A DNA stretch of 64,000 nucleotides from Rachicladosporium sp. CCFEE 5018 (Eukaryota > Ascomycota > Dothideomycetes > Cladosporiales > Cladosporiaceae): contig KZ111191.1 in the NCBI GenBank assembly GCA_002077045.2, positions 69,198 to 133,197 of the forward strand, written 5' to 3'. A program made the position numbers and the translations under genes. The notes beneath the pieces are model-generated. The model searched no databases, was not told the DNA's origin, and saw only the letters and a program-made list of their open reading frames with translations. Below, in pieces: positions 33,234 through 45,310 of this stretch. Positions within the stretch are counted from its first letter, which is position 1; every line of letters begins with the position of its first letter.

Positions 33234-34868
33234 TCACCATCCCGACTTCTCACTCCGCCTGAGATCCTCCTCTCGCACTATACCAGGCGCGTACTCTGGT
33301 CTTGGTGCGATGACAGGCGGCGCACCCTCAGCGACTGCATCGAAGTAACTGGGTGGCGCATCGGCGAGACCTTCCTCAGCATGCAGGCCTCCTTGTCCAG
33401 GTCTCGGAGGCATCGGAGGGGCATCTTGTGACGCAGATGCATCGTCTGAAGGCCTGTATACAGCGCTGCTCAGCGCAGCCTCGGCTTGAAGCTTGCCATC
33501 GCTGACGTTCGAGGCAATGTAGGGTGGCGCTTCACCAAGCGTGTCTCGTGCTTGTGCCATTCGCTCCAGAACTGATTGAGGTGGTAGAATCCCGCTATAT
33601 ATAGCACAGTCTAGTCTTAATGGCAGGATGATAGTCTGCGGGACTTGCTGCTTTCCAGCCGATGCGCTGCCACGATGAGCCAGACCCACCCGAATGTCGA
33701 GCGAGTACCAACTAGATATGTTGCAGGTTTCGAAGGTGGGTGCAATAGTGTTGGGCAGGATATGGCCGCGCCATAGATCATCGTCGATCACAGCCTCGGA
33801 ACCCTCCTCGTCGCTGGGGAAGCTCACAGCCATGCCCATGTTACTCTTGCTCATGATGATCCAGCTGCTCTGCTCCGTGCGTGACATGTCATCTGCCTTG
33901 ATCTTGGTCGAAGATCTGAGCATTATTTGAAGTGACGACAGGAAAACCTGTTCACTGCTGTAGTTGTTCCGTTTCAGTAGGATAGTCAACGGTATTCCTT
34001 GATTACAGGTGAGAATGGCCGGTTCTGGAAGGCGTGCGTCTACGCTCACTGCAAGTCCATTGGCCGGGCCGAAGCTCGTGACCGTTGGTGTGGCATCGGC
34101 AGCGATACCGAGCATACTCTTCATTTTACCCTTCTTAGACACTTCGGCGGCTTGTGACGAAACGTGGAATACATGCCTTTGGCGTGCATAGATTTGCGAT
34201 CCAGTAGGCGAAGGACGCGGCGACTCGATGGGCAGGAAGTTGAACGGTCTGTAGGCTCGTGGATTCTCCTTGAGGAAGGAGTGACGAGAGACTGTCACTT
34301 TGACAAAGTAGCGGATCTCTGCTTCGCCAGGGAAGCCTCCGAGCGTAGGCGGCAGGGTCTTCTTGACATGATGTGTCGGTACCACCGGTATCTCGATGCC
34401 CCAGTCCGAGATACCGACCTTCGATAGGGAGCTCTTCGCTGGTGCTGGTTCATGACAGCTGTTGTTGAATGGCACTTTGAATTTGAAGCGGTACTCGTGC
34501 GTGCCTGGTGGGAGCGTGTATGACGGCTTCCCGCTGACTGGGGTACTGATACGGTCCTGAGCAAGCGAAGGCGGTGGGAAGACGGTCGTCGTGCGGTAGA
34601 GAACCTTGTGGAACTCCAGCTTCGGCTTCATCTTCTCGCCATTTGGCCCTAGATGATTTACAAGCCTGGTTCGGCTCTCGCCTTCCAGTTTCACCACTAT
34701 GTCGTCCACATCGGCAGCTTTTGTCGAGCGCACGATTACTTTCCCAGATATTTCGTCGAGGTTGGTGAACGAAGGCAACTGCTCGTCCAACAGGATGGAG
34801 GCCTGCATCGTTCCGCCAGCTGCTGACCACGGTGGGAGAGGGGTCTTGTTGGTGTTGTAGTGTACCAT
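33234..34868 (-). CDS. Alpha-arrestin (ART family) ubiquitin-ligase adaptor
   Basis: Intronless ORF of 544 aa from ATG 34868. Alpha-arrestins bring the Rsp5/NEDD4 ubiquitin ligase to plasma-membrane transporters and trigger endocytosis. The N-terminal arrestin sandwich is visible as ASILLDEQLPSFTNLDEISG, VRSTKAADVDDIVVKLEGES and LPPGTHEYRFKFKVPFNNSC. The second arrestin domain begins near EPAILTCNQGIPLTILLKR. The disordered C-terminus has one PPxY motif (PPSY) and a Pro-rich run, suited to WW-domain binding. Which transporter it serves cannot be read from sequence, although a peptide transporter gene lies next to it. Confidence 0.86.
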   Translation of the reverse strand: MVHYNTNKTPLPPWSAAGGTMQASILLDEQLPSFTNLDEISGKVIVRSTKAADVDDIVVKLEGESRTRLVNHLGPNGEKMKPKLEFHKVLYRTTTVFPPPSLAQDRISTPVSGKPSYTLPPGTHEYRFKFKVPFNNSCHEPAPAKSSLSKVGISDWGIEIPVVPTHHVKKTLPPTLGGFPGEAEIRYFVKVTVSRHSFLKENPRAYRPFNFLPIESPRPSPTGSQIYARQRHVFHVSSQAAEVSKKGKMKSMLGIAADATPTVTSFGPANGLAVSVDARLPEPAILTCNQGIPLTILLKRNNYSSEQVFLSSLQIMLRSSTKIKADDMSRTEQSSWIIMSKSNMGMAVSFPSDEEGSEAVIDDDLWRGHILPNTIAPTFETCNISSWYSLDIRVGLAHRGSASAGKQQVPQTIILPLRLDCAIYSGILPPQSVLERMAQARDTLGEAPPYIASNVSDGKLQAEAALSSAVYRPSDDASASQDAPPMPPRPGQGGLHAEEGLADAPPSYFDAVAEGAPPVIAPRPEYAPGIVREEDLRRSEKSGW

Positions 34869-35356
34869 CTAGGCAGGGGGAGCAGGCGTATTAAGTAGCC
34901 TTCTTCACCGTCATCGCGGACATGCAAATGACAATACGCGGTGACTGGTCGATCACATAGTCGCTGTATGCACTCGATGACCAGCGTATGCGAGCTGATC
35001 CATGATGTCAAGCGAAAGCGATGTGGAATTATTGAAGTGCAGTCGGGCGTGGAGCGAGTGTGGCGAAGCACTTCGAAGCGAAGGTCGACCACACAACACA
35101 TGATGTGTAATATCAATTAGATCATGATAACGAGATGAAGTCCGAGTGAACGATATAGCCTACGCACTCGTTGCAAGAGATACTGGTTTGCTCCGTTTTA
35201 TCATGATTGTGTAGTGTAGCGTTTACGGTGGTGTGCGACGTCTTCATGCCCACGTCTGTCGTGAGCTACCCTACCGGACCACCTATACCACACCACGTAG
35301 CTTTCCAATTGACCACAGCATCGATACAGGCGACAAGAGAATTTTAGGTTGCCCAG
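34869..35356. other. Intergenic
   Basis: About 490 bp between the arrestin start and the transporter 3' end. No feature seen. Confidence 0.6.
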
Positions 35357-37986
35357 CTACAGCTTCTGCTTTTCTCCAAGCGGCCCTTCCTCGTCGATAG
35401 TCTTGGGCACACCCGCATGGGTCTCAGACGGCGCCCGAGACTCGTCCAGCACTTTCTCATCGAAGTCCGAGTCGTCGATCATGAATGCATCGTCGTTGTA
35501 CTTCCTGTAGCGGAACCACTGTGAGGGATCTATGTCAGCAACGTGGGATTTCGCTGGAATCGGTCTCGGGCGCTTACAAAGATGACTGTCTGGACAGCAA
35601 GCGCTATCGTTGGGCCCGCCCAGACCCAGATCAGGTGAGGGTCTACAATCGCTGGGGTGATCACTTCTCCGAGGGCGTAGGATAGTGCTGTAGTGAAGAG
35701 GAAGATTGCTAGGACAAGCGCGCGCATGCCTGGAATTTTCGTCAATTTTGGTCCCTCAGAACGCCTCCCTACCCCCTGGGACACCCCATACCATGCGGTG
35801 CTCTCGAATAAGCTACCTCGTACGCAGTCACGTTGCAGAAAACCTCTTCCTGGAGTGTTAGTATGGTCTTGGAGACGGTAGAAATGGCCCAGGGGGTCGT
35901 ACCTGACATGGCGCCAAGCGAGACATTGATTATCTGCCACCAGATACTGATCGAGGCGACATCGTCACACGTAGTAGCTTGGTAACCACATGGAGATAGC
36001 TGGTAAATCTTCCACTGGACGACAGACCCGGCAACACCACTCATGATCGCGAGAACGAAGCCAAAGGTGATTCGGGAGATTCGGCCGAATTTGATGTTGT
36101 ACTTGCGAAGGCCGGGATACACGATGTAAGACATGAACGGAACGAAGATGATGATCGTCAGAGGATTGAAGTTGCCCAGAAGATCGTTGGGTGCACCTAA
36201 AATGCAGTCAGTGGAAGCAAGTCTTGGTAAGTAGACATGCGCACCTTTGGTTAACATCATGGCACCTTGGGAAGTGGCAACGGAGCCTGTCGAGGATCAT
36301 TAGCATTGCTATAATATCCATAGCACCAGAGAGCCAGGCAAAGATGTTTCAATTGCTGGGTTGCAGGCTTTGATCTTCGGGCGAACTCACCTATGCCGCC
36401 GTCATTGATATCTGGACCAAGGTTAGCGATGCTGTAAAAACACCAGCCGACTCCGGAGAATAACAAACTGTAGATGACGAAGTACAAAAAGATCCCACAG
36501 GCACTAAAGGTCCGCTTGACGTCCTCTACATCCCGTTCACTCCACGTAATGGTGCTGCTCGCAGTGCCTTGATCCGCAAGCCTCGACGGCTTGGCGCTGT
36601 CAAGAAAGTCCTTCTTCCATACCGCGCCCTTGCTCTGTACGATCGCAGTCTTGAGGATCTTGTAGACTTTGGTGAGGGCGCTGCCATCGGGTGGGTATTT
36701 GATGAGCTTGTTGGTAAGGTACCACAGCAGAAAGGGCAGACTGAAGTACAAGATGGCAGGCAGCAGGAACGCTAGCCAATAGCTGGGGGACTCCGGTCAG
36801 TAAGTATAGTATAAATGCTTACAAGGGTAGTCAAACCCGATGATCTTTTCGGAGTAAGTGGTCGCAATGGCGAAGAAGGCCCCGACGTTGATGAAAGCAT
36901 AGAAGTAGAGCATGATCCGCTGAACTGTGACCTCGGGATCAACGACAACCTTCTCACCGCTCGGCAGGACCTTTGTGTAAGACTTCTGATGCTGGTACTG
37001 GTCGAGGACGGTCGGTGCGACATTAGGCTGTCAATCGTTAGACATTTATGCCGGGACTAAAGTATGAACACTACTCACCTTGAAAATGCCAGCACCAATC
37101 GCCAGCAAGATAAGCGATAGCATGAATGGACCGATAGCATGTCCAGCTTGTAGTACCGAAGGTATGGCACTAATAATCATGATGATATGCGAGACACCAC
37201 AGATCAGAACTCCGATCAAGATAGTCCTGAAGCGGCCCAACTTGGCGTCTGCAAGCCAGCCGCCGAAGATGGGAATCACGTAGGCCAGAAAGCTATTGCA
37301 GTGGTCAGTGTCCCGAGATGCTTTCAAGTCCCAACGAGGAGCGCCTGGACATACAGGAAGAGGAGACCGATGGCGACACTGAATTGCTCGCCTCGGCCAA
37401 GTGCGCCGGCTGTGTCTTCGGTGCCAGGCGCTGGAGCACCCTGCAATCGTTCAGTCTGCGGAAATCATACCGTCACATGTCCACTTCATGCTACTCACTG
37501 CGCCATTGCCGCCGTCGGGCAAAGGGAATTGCATGAAATTGGAGAACACGGTCTGAACGCCATAGTAGCTTGCGCGCTCGGCGAATTCAACAATGCAGAG
37601 TAAGTAGGCGGTCTTGGGGATACTATCTGCGACCTTGCGTAGTGTGCGCGCCTCTTCCTCCGTTGGCAGTGGGTAGTTCTCGCGCTGCACAACACAGTCA
37701 GTCTCCCAACGCATGACGATCCCCAGCTCTATCACTCACCTCTATTGCTGAAGCTCGACGGCCTGCATCCGCCTCGACATCGACGGCGACACTGAGCCGC
37801 TTAGCTCGATACGGATCCTCCGTGCCCACGCCATCGTTGAGCGCAAGCGAATTCTTGCCATGCGGGTGCGTGACCTCTGGTGGAACGGAAGTAGAGATGA
37901 TGTCCGCAATCAGCTCTCCGCCTGCATTGCCCGCTGCATGTAATATCAGTACGAGTCGCGGAACTGGATATGGACGACTTACACAT
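35357..37986 (-). CDS. PTR2: Proton-coupled oligopeptide transporter (POT/PTR2 family)
   Basis: Imports di- and tripeptides with protons at the plasma membrane. My model has 12 exons: 37983-37986, 37740-37933, 37499-37684, 37355-37440, 37079-37292, 36837-37027, 36391-36782, 36245-36286, 35903-36196, 35792-35845, 35578-35729 and 35357-35518. They sum to 1971 nt with every phase consistent (656 aa). Family signatures include the FAERASYYGVQTVFSNFMQ helix, a GGWLADAKLGRFRTI loop, a GIFKPNVAP-type motif across an exon junction, and FYAFINVGAFFAI. The N-terminal about 90 residues and the C-terminal about 50 are polar. Exon 1 carries only ATG plus one base. The donor after EKIIG (GTTTGA) was chosen because the nearby GTAAGC would shift the frame. 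Acceptor choice near 35845 is uncertain by 5 nt. Confidence 0.86.
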
Positions 37987-38873
37987 GATGAACCTCGACT
38001 CTACTGCGAAATAACAGAATAAACTCGACAAGACTTCAGACAAGAGAAAAAGAGGAAACGGGCGGTAGCATGAAGACTAGCCATTGGTACTTAGCCCAAT
38101 GGTCAGATAAGACCTGCAACCCTACCTTCCCTCCGTCACGCCGCGTTGCACACTTGATCGACGCCGCGATTGAGCACGTCAACGATGGCCAACATGGTGG
38201 GTGCCATGCTCTCGGGTGCATTGCGCATGAATGTCGCGCGGGCTGTGCGCCCTCCGGCGAGAACGCCATATCAAGCAGCTGATATCAATTGCCTGGAGGT
38301 AACAGACGGTATCATTGGCTGTCGAAAGTAGACTCAAGCCACGAAACGGCAGTCGACAGAGTTCTTGAGTGCATCCAAGACCTGCGATCAATCACGCAAG
38401 AGGTTGCAAGCATGGCGGGATGCGTGCTTGATGAAGCTTATCTCGCACGCATGCTTCAAGCTGCGGACTGATAAGATAGCTGGAGGTAGCTGAAGACCAG
38501 GATTCTATCGCCATGTCCGGTGACCAGCGTATTGAGGACCAATACTCATCGCTTGAATCTCGTGGTCATCTTCGTGGCGTGCGCTGAAAACCATTGCGCG
38601 AGGTACAATAGCGTTGGTGCATCGGCGTGCAATGTACGGCTTACAACTTGCGCCGGAAATGGCAGCAATACGAGGGATTTTCTTCGCTCACTTGGCGACG
38701 TCCGCCTCGTCTGATACTGCTTTTCTGTTCATACGTTCTAACCTAGGTGCACCCTCATGACCGTCCCCCCCAGATTCATGTCTGCTCGTCGCCATGTGAG
38801 CTTCCCGCCACACCTTTTCACTCGCAAGACACATTGTCCCTAGTCTGCTCCGTCTTCAGTCCCCGCTGGCGCT
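37987..38873. other. Intergenic
   Basis: About 890 bp upstream of the peptide transporter. A 60-codon helical ORF at 38289-38471 (+) lacks an ATG start and is probably chance. Nothing else recognised. Confidence 0.5.
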
Positions 38874-39719
38874 TCACCTGTCCTTCTTCGGGATGGAGTC
38901 CTGTGCGCTGACCTGATCTCCGAGCCTGTTGTACTCATTGCTCAGACCCTGGCTCTGATGCTTCATCGCCTGCAGATCCTTGTCCTTTTTCTCGAGATCA
39001 CGCTTGAGACGCGCAATCTCGCCAGCTCCACCAGCCTCACCGAGCCCAGACTTGCCCTGCGCGCTCTTGGGGTCCTGTCCCTTCAGTCTCTTGACCTCCT
39101 CCTCAAGGCGGAGCACGTCGAGGATCATGGTGTAGGTGCGGTTCAGGATAAGCGACAGGAAGAGCGTGAAGCCACAGAGGTACATGTTGCGCTGCGAGTA
39201 GAACTTGCGGGCTTGCACCTCCATGCGCTCGCTGCCGGCGACGCCGCTGTGACTGTGTCAGTATGTCGCTGAGTCTGTGGACTTTGGGTCTGCATACACT
39301 GCTGCTCCTCCTGCCTGCTTGGCGGCGTGCAGCTCAATCTGCACCCTATACACACGGTTCACACTGTCCACGAAGAGGATGAGGATGAAGATGAATGTGA
39401 TCTTCATGCCATATTGTAGCTTCGCGACCAGCGGGTTCTCCGAGATGAACGTGAACAGACCGCGCTTGATCCTGAATGGCATCGGCACAATGAGCGCCAC
39501 GAAGAGTGCCATCTCGAAGACGAGGAGTCCGAAGACCTGGTTGAATGTCAGCGCTGCGTCGTGTATAGAGCTCGAGTGCGCGAACCGGAGAGTAGATGAG
39601 GTTCATGTTGGCAGATTATGCTTATGTAGACGAGGGTTGGTGGTGAAGGAAAGATACTGAGGGAGGGAAGCAAGAGGTTGGAGCAATCGAGATCTTACCA
39701 AGGAGTAGTAGAGCGTCAT
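38874..39719 (-). CDS. BAP31/Yet3-family ER membrane protein
   Basis: Exons 39699-39719 (MTLYYSL), 39298-39536 and 38874-39246 give 210 aa, the usual length of fungal Yet proteins. It has three N-terminal membrane segments (VFGLLVFEMALFVALIVP, MKITFIFILILFVDSV and YLCGFTLFLSLILNRTY) followed by a cytosolic coiled coil (EEEVKRLKGQ to LEKKDKDLQAMKHQ) and a basic KKDR C-terminus resembling an ER-retrieval signal. BAP31 proteins act in ER export and quality control of membrane proteins. Intron 1 is 162 nt. At intron 2 two AG acceptors lie 6 nt apart; I chose the one farther from the branch site, and either keeps the frame. Confidence 0.86.
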
Positions 39720-40074
39720 GCTGACTACGTATGCCTGACCGCGGCGGAGGCCTGGAGGGGTAGTCTGGCTTCGGTGGTGGAGGGGATGCTCCGGTTTCTT
39801 GGTCTATGTGTGTTAGAATGAGGTTGACGGGCTGGGTGTAGTTATATCTCAGGGAATTGCAAGTTGTGTGATCGTCAGGATCCCAATGCTGCGTACGTGA
39901 GGGCAGGTGCAAGGTTTTGGATGTGGAGTGTTTCCTGCCAAGTTACATCCACAGCAAACGGCGCGACGTCACTCGAGAAAGTGCGACCCTAACCCTGAGA
40001 CAGCACTTCACTTGAAATTCGAATTGAAGTGATCTCAATGGCATGATCTTACATCGGTACAGACAATCAGCAAC
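39720..40074. promoter_or_regulatory. Bidirectional promoter, Yet3-like and DUS3 genes
   Basis: 355 bp between divergent start codons, so both promoters must lie here. No motif stands out. Confidence 0.55.
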
Positions 40075-42451
40075 ATGGACGACAGCATAACCAATCCGGT
40101 CGATGCATCGGCAGAGCTAAAGGCTGCCACGGCTGAATCGATGCCAGAAGCCAATCCTCAGAAACAAATCTTCAATGAAGACTCATCGACGACAAAAGCC
40201 GAGAAAGTCGTGCGAAGCAAGGCAATCGATGGCAATGGAGGTGATGCTCGCGATGTCGACAGCGAAGCACCTCCGTCTAAGAGACTGAAGGTGGACGATC
40301 GCAACGCTGCGACCACGAACGGATCGAAGGAACGCATCAAAGGCATTGCTCCGATCAAGCAGGAGTACCTGATCGATTTGTCCGGCGCTTCACATCTGAA
40401 TCACGATGATGATGCAGCTGAAGCTTCAGGTAAGCGTGACGAGAGAGGTGTAGCGGGACGTGGAGCTCGCGGCGGCAAAGGTGGCAAAAAGCAGTCAAGT
40501 GGTCAGAACCACAGCAGGCAGTTCGGTTCATCACGCGACGCCATTTCACTGTGTAAGTCAAGAGATCATCAGAATGAGTTCGATGCGAGTGCATGCCAGT
40601 ACGGCGAGAAGTGTAAGTTCGAGCATGACATCAGGAAGTACTTGAAGGATGGCAAGCGCGAGGACCTTGCTACGCTCAATGGGATGTGCCCGGTATGGGA
40701 TGCCTCCGGTAAATGTCCGGCAGGCTGGCGTTGTCGATTCGCTGGCTCGCACTCGGAGGAGATAGAGCTCGAAGATGGACGGAAGGAGCTCAGGCTGCGG
40801 GAAGAGAAACGCTTGAGTGCCGCTGTCAACGCCAATGGCGATGATGAGGAGCAGAGTGTCGGAGTAGTCAACATGGTGTCCATCGGTCATCGAATCGAAT
40901 TGCGGAAGAAGAAGTTCCAGACGCCCAAGGCCGATGCTTACCTGGCGTGGCTGAACGATGCGGACGGCAACGAGGCCAAGCAGAAGAAAGCCAGCACAGA
41001 CGACGTGAAAGAAAACAGCGACTCACACGACAACAGAGCTCGGTACATGGAGCCACCATTACGACCATCCGAGAAACGTCGCATTTACTACGGACCTGAG
41101 ACTCCAATCCTAGCTCCACTCACCACCCAGGGTAATATGCCGTTTCGGAGACTGTGTGTTAGCCTCGGTGCTCAAGTAACTTGGTCCGAGATGGCCATGT
41201 CGCTACCTCTGTTGCAGGGCGAGAAAGGCGAATGGGCGTTACTCAAAGCTCACGAGTCCGAGACAAGACCTCCGAAGTACACGCCCAAGTCGATCGTGAC
41301 CGGCTACGACAACAGCAAGGATCTCATCTTCGGCGCACAGATCGCCGGCAACAAACCATGGCTGACTGTCAAGACGACAGAGGCTATCACTGAGCTGTGT
41401 CCTTCCATTCGAGCCATTGACCTGAATTGTGGCTGTCCGATCGACTTGGTATACCAACAAGGTGCTGGGTCAGCTCTGCTCGATGCGCCTGCTAAACTGG
41501 AGAAGATATTGCGTGGTATGAACACTGTGAGCAAGGATGTGCCGATCACAGTCAAAATAAGAATGGGCACGCGAGACAAGGCGCCAACGTAAGACCTCCC
41601 ATGCGCTGTTAGTGTCTAGCTTGATACTGACGTTTATATAGGGCTTTGAAGCTGTGCCAGCGCTTCGTGCTTGGAGGTCCTGAGGCGCTAGAGTACGGGC
41701 AAGGTCCGGCTGGTGTTGCAGCAATCACATTGCATGGTCGTAGCAGACAACAGCGCTACACTCGCACTGCGGACTGGGAGTACATCGCCGAGTGTGCTGC
41801 ACTCGTGTCGAAGCTGAAGGAGTCCTCGAACGAGGCTGCAGACACTGCGCACGAAGTCGATGGACGTGATCTTTCTTCATCGACTAAAAGCAACGGACTG
41901 CCCTACTTCATCGGCAACGGAGACATCCTCACCTACGAAGACTACAACAACGCTATCTCTCACGGCGGCGTCGACAGCGCTATGGTCGCTCGGGGCGCCC
42001 TGATCAAGCCCTGGATCTTCGAGGAGATCGCCACCGAGCAGTACATTGACAAGTCCGCGACCGAGCGTCTGGCGTACATTGAGCAGTTTGCACGCAACGG
42101 ACTCGAGTACTGGGGCTCCGACGAGATTGGTGTTGGCATCACTCGTCGCTTCCTACTCGAGTGGCTGAGCTTCTCTTGTCGCTACGTGCCAATTGGACTG
42201 CTCGAGCATCTCCCGCCGAAGATTGGAGACAGGCCACCCGCTTTCCGGGGACGGAGTGAGCTGGAGACGTTGCTGTCTTCCGGGAACTACAAGGACTGGA
42301 TCAAAATTAGGTATGTTGTGCATTCCTCTTGTAGTCAATGGCCAGGTACTGACACTTCACTAGCGAGATGTTCCTCGGCACCGCGCATCCCGACTTCAAC
42401 TTCCAGCCAAAGCACAAGAGCAATAGCTATGAGATCGAGGCTGAAGGCTGA
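40075..42451 (+). CDS. DUS3: tRNA-dihydrouridine(47) synthase Dus3
   Basis: Reduces U47 of tRNAs (and some mRNA sites) to dihydrouridine using FMN. Exons 40075-41588, 41642-42310 and 42364-42451 give 756 aa. A charged N-terminus of about 165 residues precedes two CCCH zinc fingers: one ending CQYGEKCKFEHD and one CPAGWRCRFAGSH. The TIM-barrel starts near ILAPLTTQGNMPFRRLC. The catalytic cysteine lies in IDLNCGCPIDLVY. FMN/tRNA contacts are suggested by KIRMGTRD, ITLHGRSRQQRYT and FIGNGDI. Both introns are about 53 nt with GTAAGA and GTATGT donors. The final exon encodes FLGTAHPDFNFQPKHKSN, as in fungal orthologues. Confidence 0.93.
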
Positions 42452-43351
42452 GCAGTTCTAGACTACGCATCCGGGAAGGCAACGAGTAACGTACTCGAGC
42501 ATCCCGTTGTACGGCCATGGTACAGGCAAGAGTTTACATCGGCGCGAGGCAGCACCACGCATGTGAATGACACAGCATCCTGCTCGCGTCGAAGTCAGGG
42601 CCTTATGTGCTATAGTATAGCGATGTCTCCACTGTGATACTGTAGCCCTTCACTGGCATTGACACGCGCGGTGTCTGCACTGATGTTGGTAGCGCATTTC
42701 TAACCATGTGCGTACCCATAGGTCGCAGATCGCTTGTACGGCTGATACCCGAATTCATGGGTTCTGAAATCAACGGCTTGCCCTCATTCTTGTCCATCAC
42801 CAGTTCACGTACACCGACAACGTCTATTTTTCGCCCGGCTATTTCCCTCTCCCACATATCCCGTTCCGCTACCAAAACAGCTTACTGCCAAGCCGCATCC
42901 TTCCACTTCAGCTTGACTCCGCCTTCACGACTTACGCCGCCCTGCATCGCACCACTGTGCAATATATGCCATTAATAAGCGCACCCAAGCTCATGATCCC
43001 GGCTAGGCGTACACATTACTCCAACCGAGTGATCCTGCACTGCCCGTGTTTCAGTGCGGAGTTCGGCGCTGCGGTTAGTTATGAGTTGCATTTCGTGTGA
43101 TGTTTGCTGGCATGGCGATGCTCACTCTCACCACCGCGCAATTGAATGCGGCTGATAGGCAGCAAGCTGTCGACTTCACGACTTCCGATCTATTGACCTT
43201 CCAAACAGCCGGGAACGGTCTCTTGTGCCAGCGCTGCGTGTGATGCAAGGCACGTGTGTTGGGCGGGAGCAGCGGCGGCACTACGCGGTATCACCTTCTG
43301 GATTACAGTGCAAGTTTGCGTCCACATTGAGACCAAGGCTGTTTCCAAGCA
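42452..43351. other. Intergenic
   Basis: About 900 bp between Dus3 and the zinc-cluster gene. Only short ORFs on both strands. No feature recognised. Confidence 0.55.
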
Positions 43352-45152
43352 ATGCATTCTTCGAACTCCTTAAGTCCGACAGATACGGAGGAACGGGCGA
43401 TAGCGCGTAGAGTCAAGAGTGGCTGCCTTACCTGTTTGAGCTCTTCTACACAATCATGAGAGAAGAAACACTAACGTGGACTCCAGCAAAATCAGGCGCG
43501 TAAAGTGCGATGAGCAGAGGCCATGCTGCGCGCGCTGCAGCTCGACAGGCCGAGTCTGTGAAGGGTACAGTAGCTTGCCGTTCTCCCGCAGAGAGCTCCA
43601 GGCTGCCAGTAGAGCGAAGTTTGGCGCACCTGGGAGATGTGTCAACAACGTCGGTACAGCGTCGCTAGCCCATGCCATAGTATCGGACCCAGCATTCGAC
43701 AATGTCGTGGAGAGTCGGTTCTTCCAATTCTTTCGCGTTCGAACAGTGGCCAGTACGAACAGCCTAATGTCGGCGCGCATGTGGGATCGGGTCGTGCTAC
43801 AGCTCTATCACGTCGAGCCTGCAGTCAAGCATGCAGTACTGGCTCTAATCTCGACACATCAGATTCGAGAGGCATGCACAGAGTCGAATATCGAGCTAGC
43901 CCTCAGTCACCAGGATTATGCGGATATGCAGTATCGTCGAGGGCTTCGAGAGCTCCGTGAATTGATCGCTCGCTCAGATAACACAGACGTTGAGCGAATA
44001 TTGGTTGCAACCACTTTGTTCACATGCATCGAGAATCTGTGGGGCAACTACGAGGCAAGCAGGATTCACGCAGACGCTGGACGCAAGATCCTCTCCGAAC
44101 GTAATCGACGAGATGATCGCCGAAGTCATCGCGGCGAGATCAGGGAATTACAGCAGCTCTTCCGGAGACTCGACGTCGCGGCAGACAGTCTGTCGGACTC
44201 CAACACCCAATACCCCATCGGCGACGAGGGCGTGTATTGTGCATACCCGGAATTGTCGTACGATTGCTTCAACACTATCGAGGACGCCCGGGCCGCATTG
44301 GTGGATCTGATACGTGGATGTCAATTCATCGCTAGCGATCCGGTCTTCGCTGCATCTGTGGATAAAACACAATCGAAAGAACGAGCGCACCTGCTTCGAC
44401 GTCTCGAAGAGTGGGATTCTCGCTTTGAGACCATGTTGGCGATGGATTCCAAGCCATCGCCTGCATTGATACTGACGCTCAGGCTTTGGCATCTGTTGTC
44501 CAAAGCGGCCATGACTGTTGGTTGGAAAGGTTCCGAGCTCAGGTGGGATGGGGTCACTGACATCTTTGAGGCATTGGTCAGCTATGGCGAGCAGCTACTA
44601 CTCGAACTGGCGAGGACGACTTCGGTTGGGTCCTTCAGCTTTGATCTCGGCTACATTGTGCCCCTGTTCTTTACGGTCGAGCGCTGCAGAGATCCTAGGA
44701 TCAGACGCAGAGCACTGGCAGTCCTGAAAGCGCAATCCCGCCAAGAAGGCGTCTGGGAGTCTTCCGGGGCTGCCAGGGTCGCAGAAAAGTGGATGCTGAT
44801 CGAAGAGTCTGGCCTTGACGTCAAGACGGCGGCTGACATACCCTATTGGCAAAGGCTTCAGTATGTCGATGCGGCGCTCGAGACCGACAAAGCTCGAGCA
44901 AGAATCATATTCAAGCTTGAGCATCACTGTATCGCTGGCGAAGCCTTGCGATTACGGAGCAAGCTAATCAATAGTGAAAATGAGCGGGAACGCGGTTGCA
45001 GCGAAACACAGCGGACCATGGGACCTGGCAAGCTCAGGCTGATGTCCATGGACGGGCATCACAGGATTGAGCATCGTGTTGTGGTCGCAGAATCCACGAG
45101 CGATATCAATATGGGGTCACCAGAAGAGATACATGCGCTGTTTGACGATTGA
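43352..45152 (+). CDS. Zn(II)2Cys6 transcription factor with anomalous intron 1
   Basis: Fungus-specific regulator. Exon 1 is 43352-43434 (ATG, 27 codons ending SGCLTC) and exon 2 is 43487-45152. Joined, the zinc cluster reads CLTC, KIRRVKC, RPCCARC, STGRVC, that is Cx2C, x6, C and the second three cysteines, with a following EGY. The rest is a fungal_trans_2-like helical domain (FFQFFRVRTV, AVLALISTHQ, LVATTLFTCIENLWGN). The junction needs two carried bases (TG), but the sequence there is CCTGTTTGAG: the only GT donor is one base earlier and would shift the frame to an early stop. A G seems to be missing at the donor. It is either a real lesion or a sequencing error. Confidence 0.75.
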
Positions 45153-45310
45153 AGCACCAGTGTATCTTCTAAATATGGCACACGTGGAGATGATCATTAT
45201 TCAGAGGATACATTTTCTAGCTCTGCTTAGCTCGAATGTTGATCATCGATACCGGTGAGGTTGCTGATACAATTGGACACCTTCTGTGTCGATGATTTGG
45301 CATACGGCAC

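Noticed and set aside
40555..40605. Possible intron in DUS3 at the first zinc finger (GTAAGT at 40554)
   Set aside because: Removing it (47 nt) would shift the frame, and the retained residues match the family's first CCCH finger.
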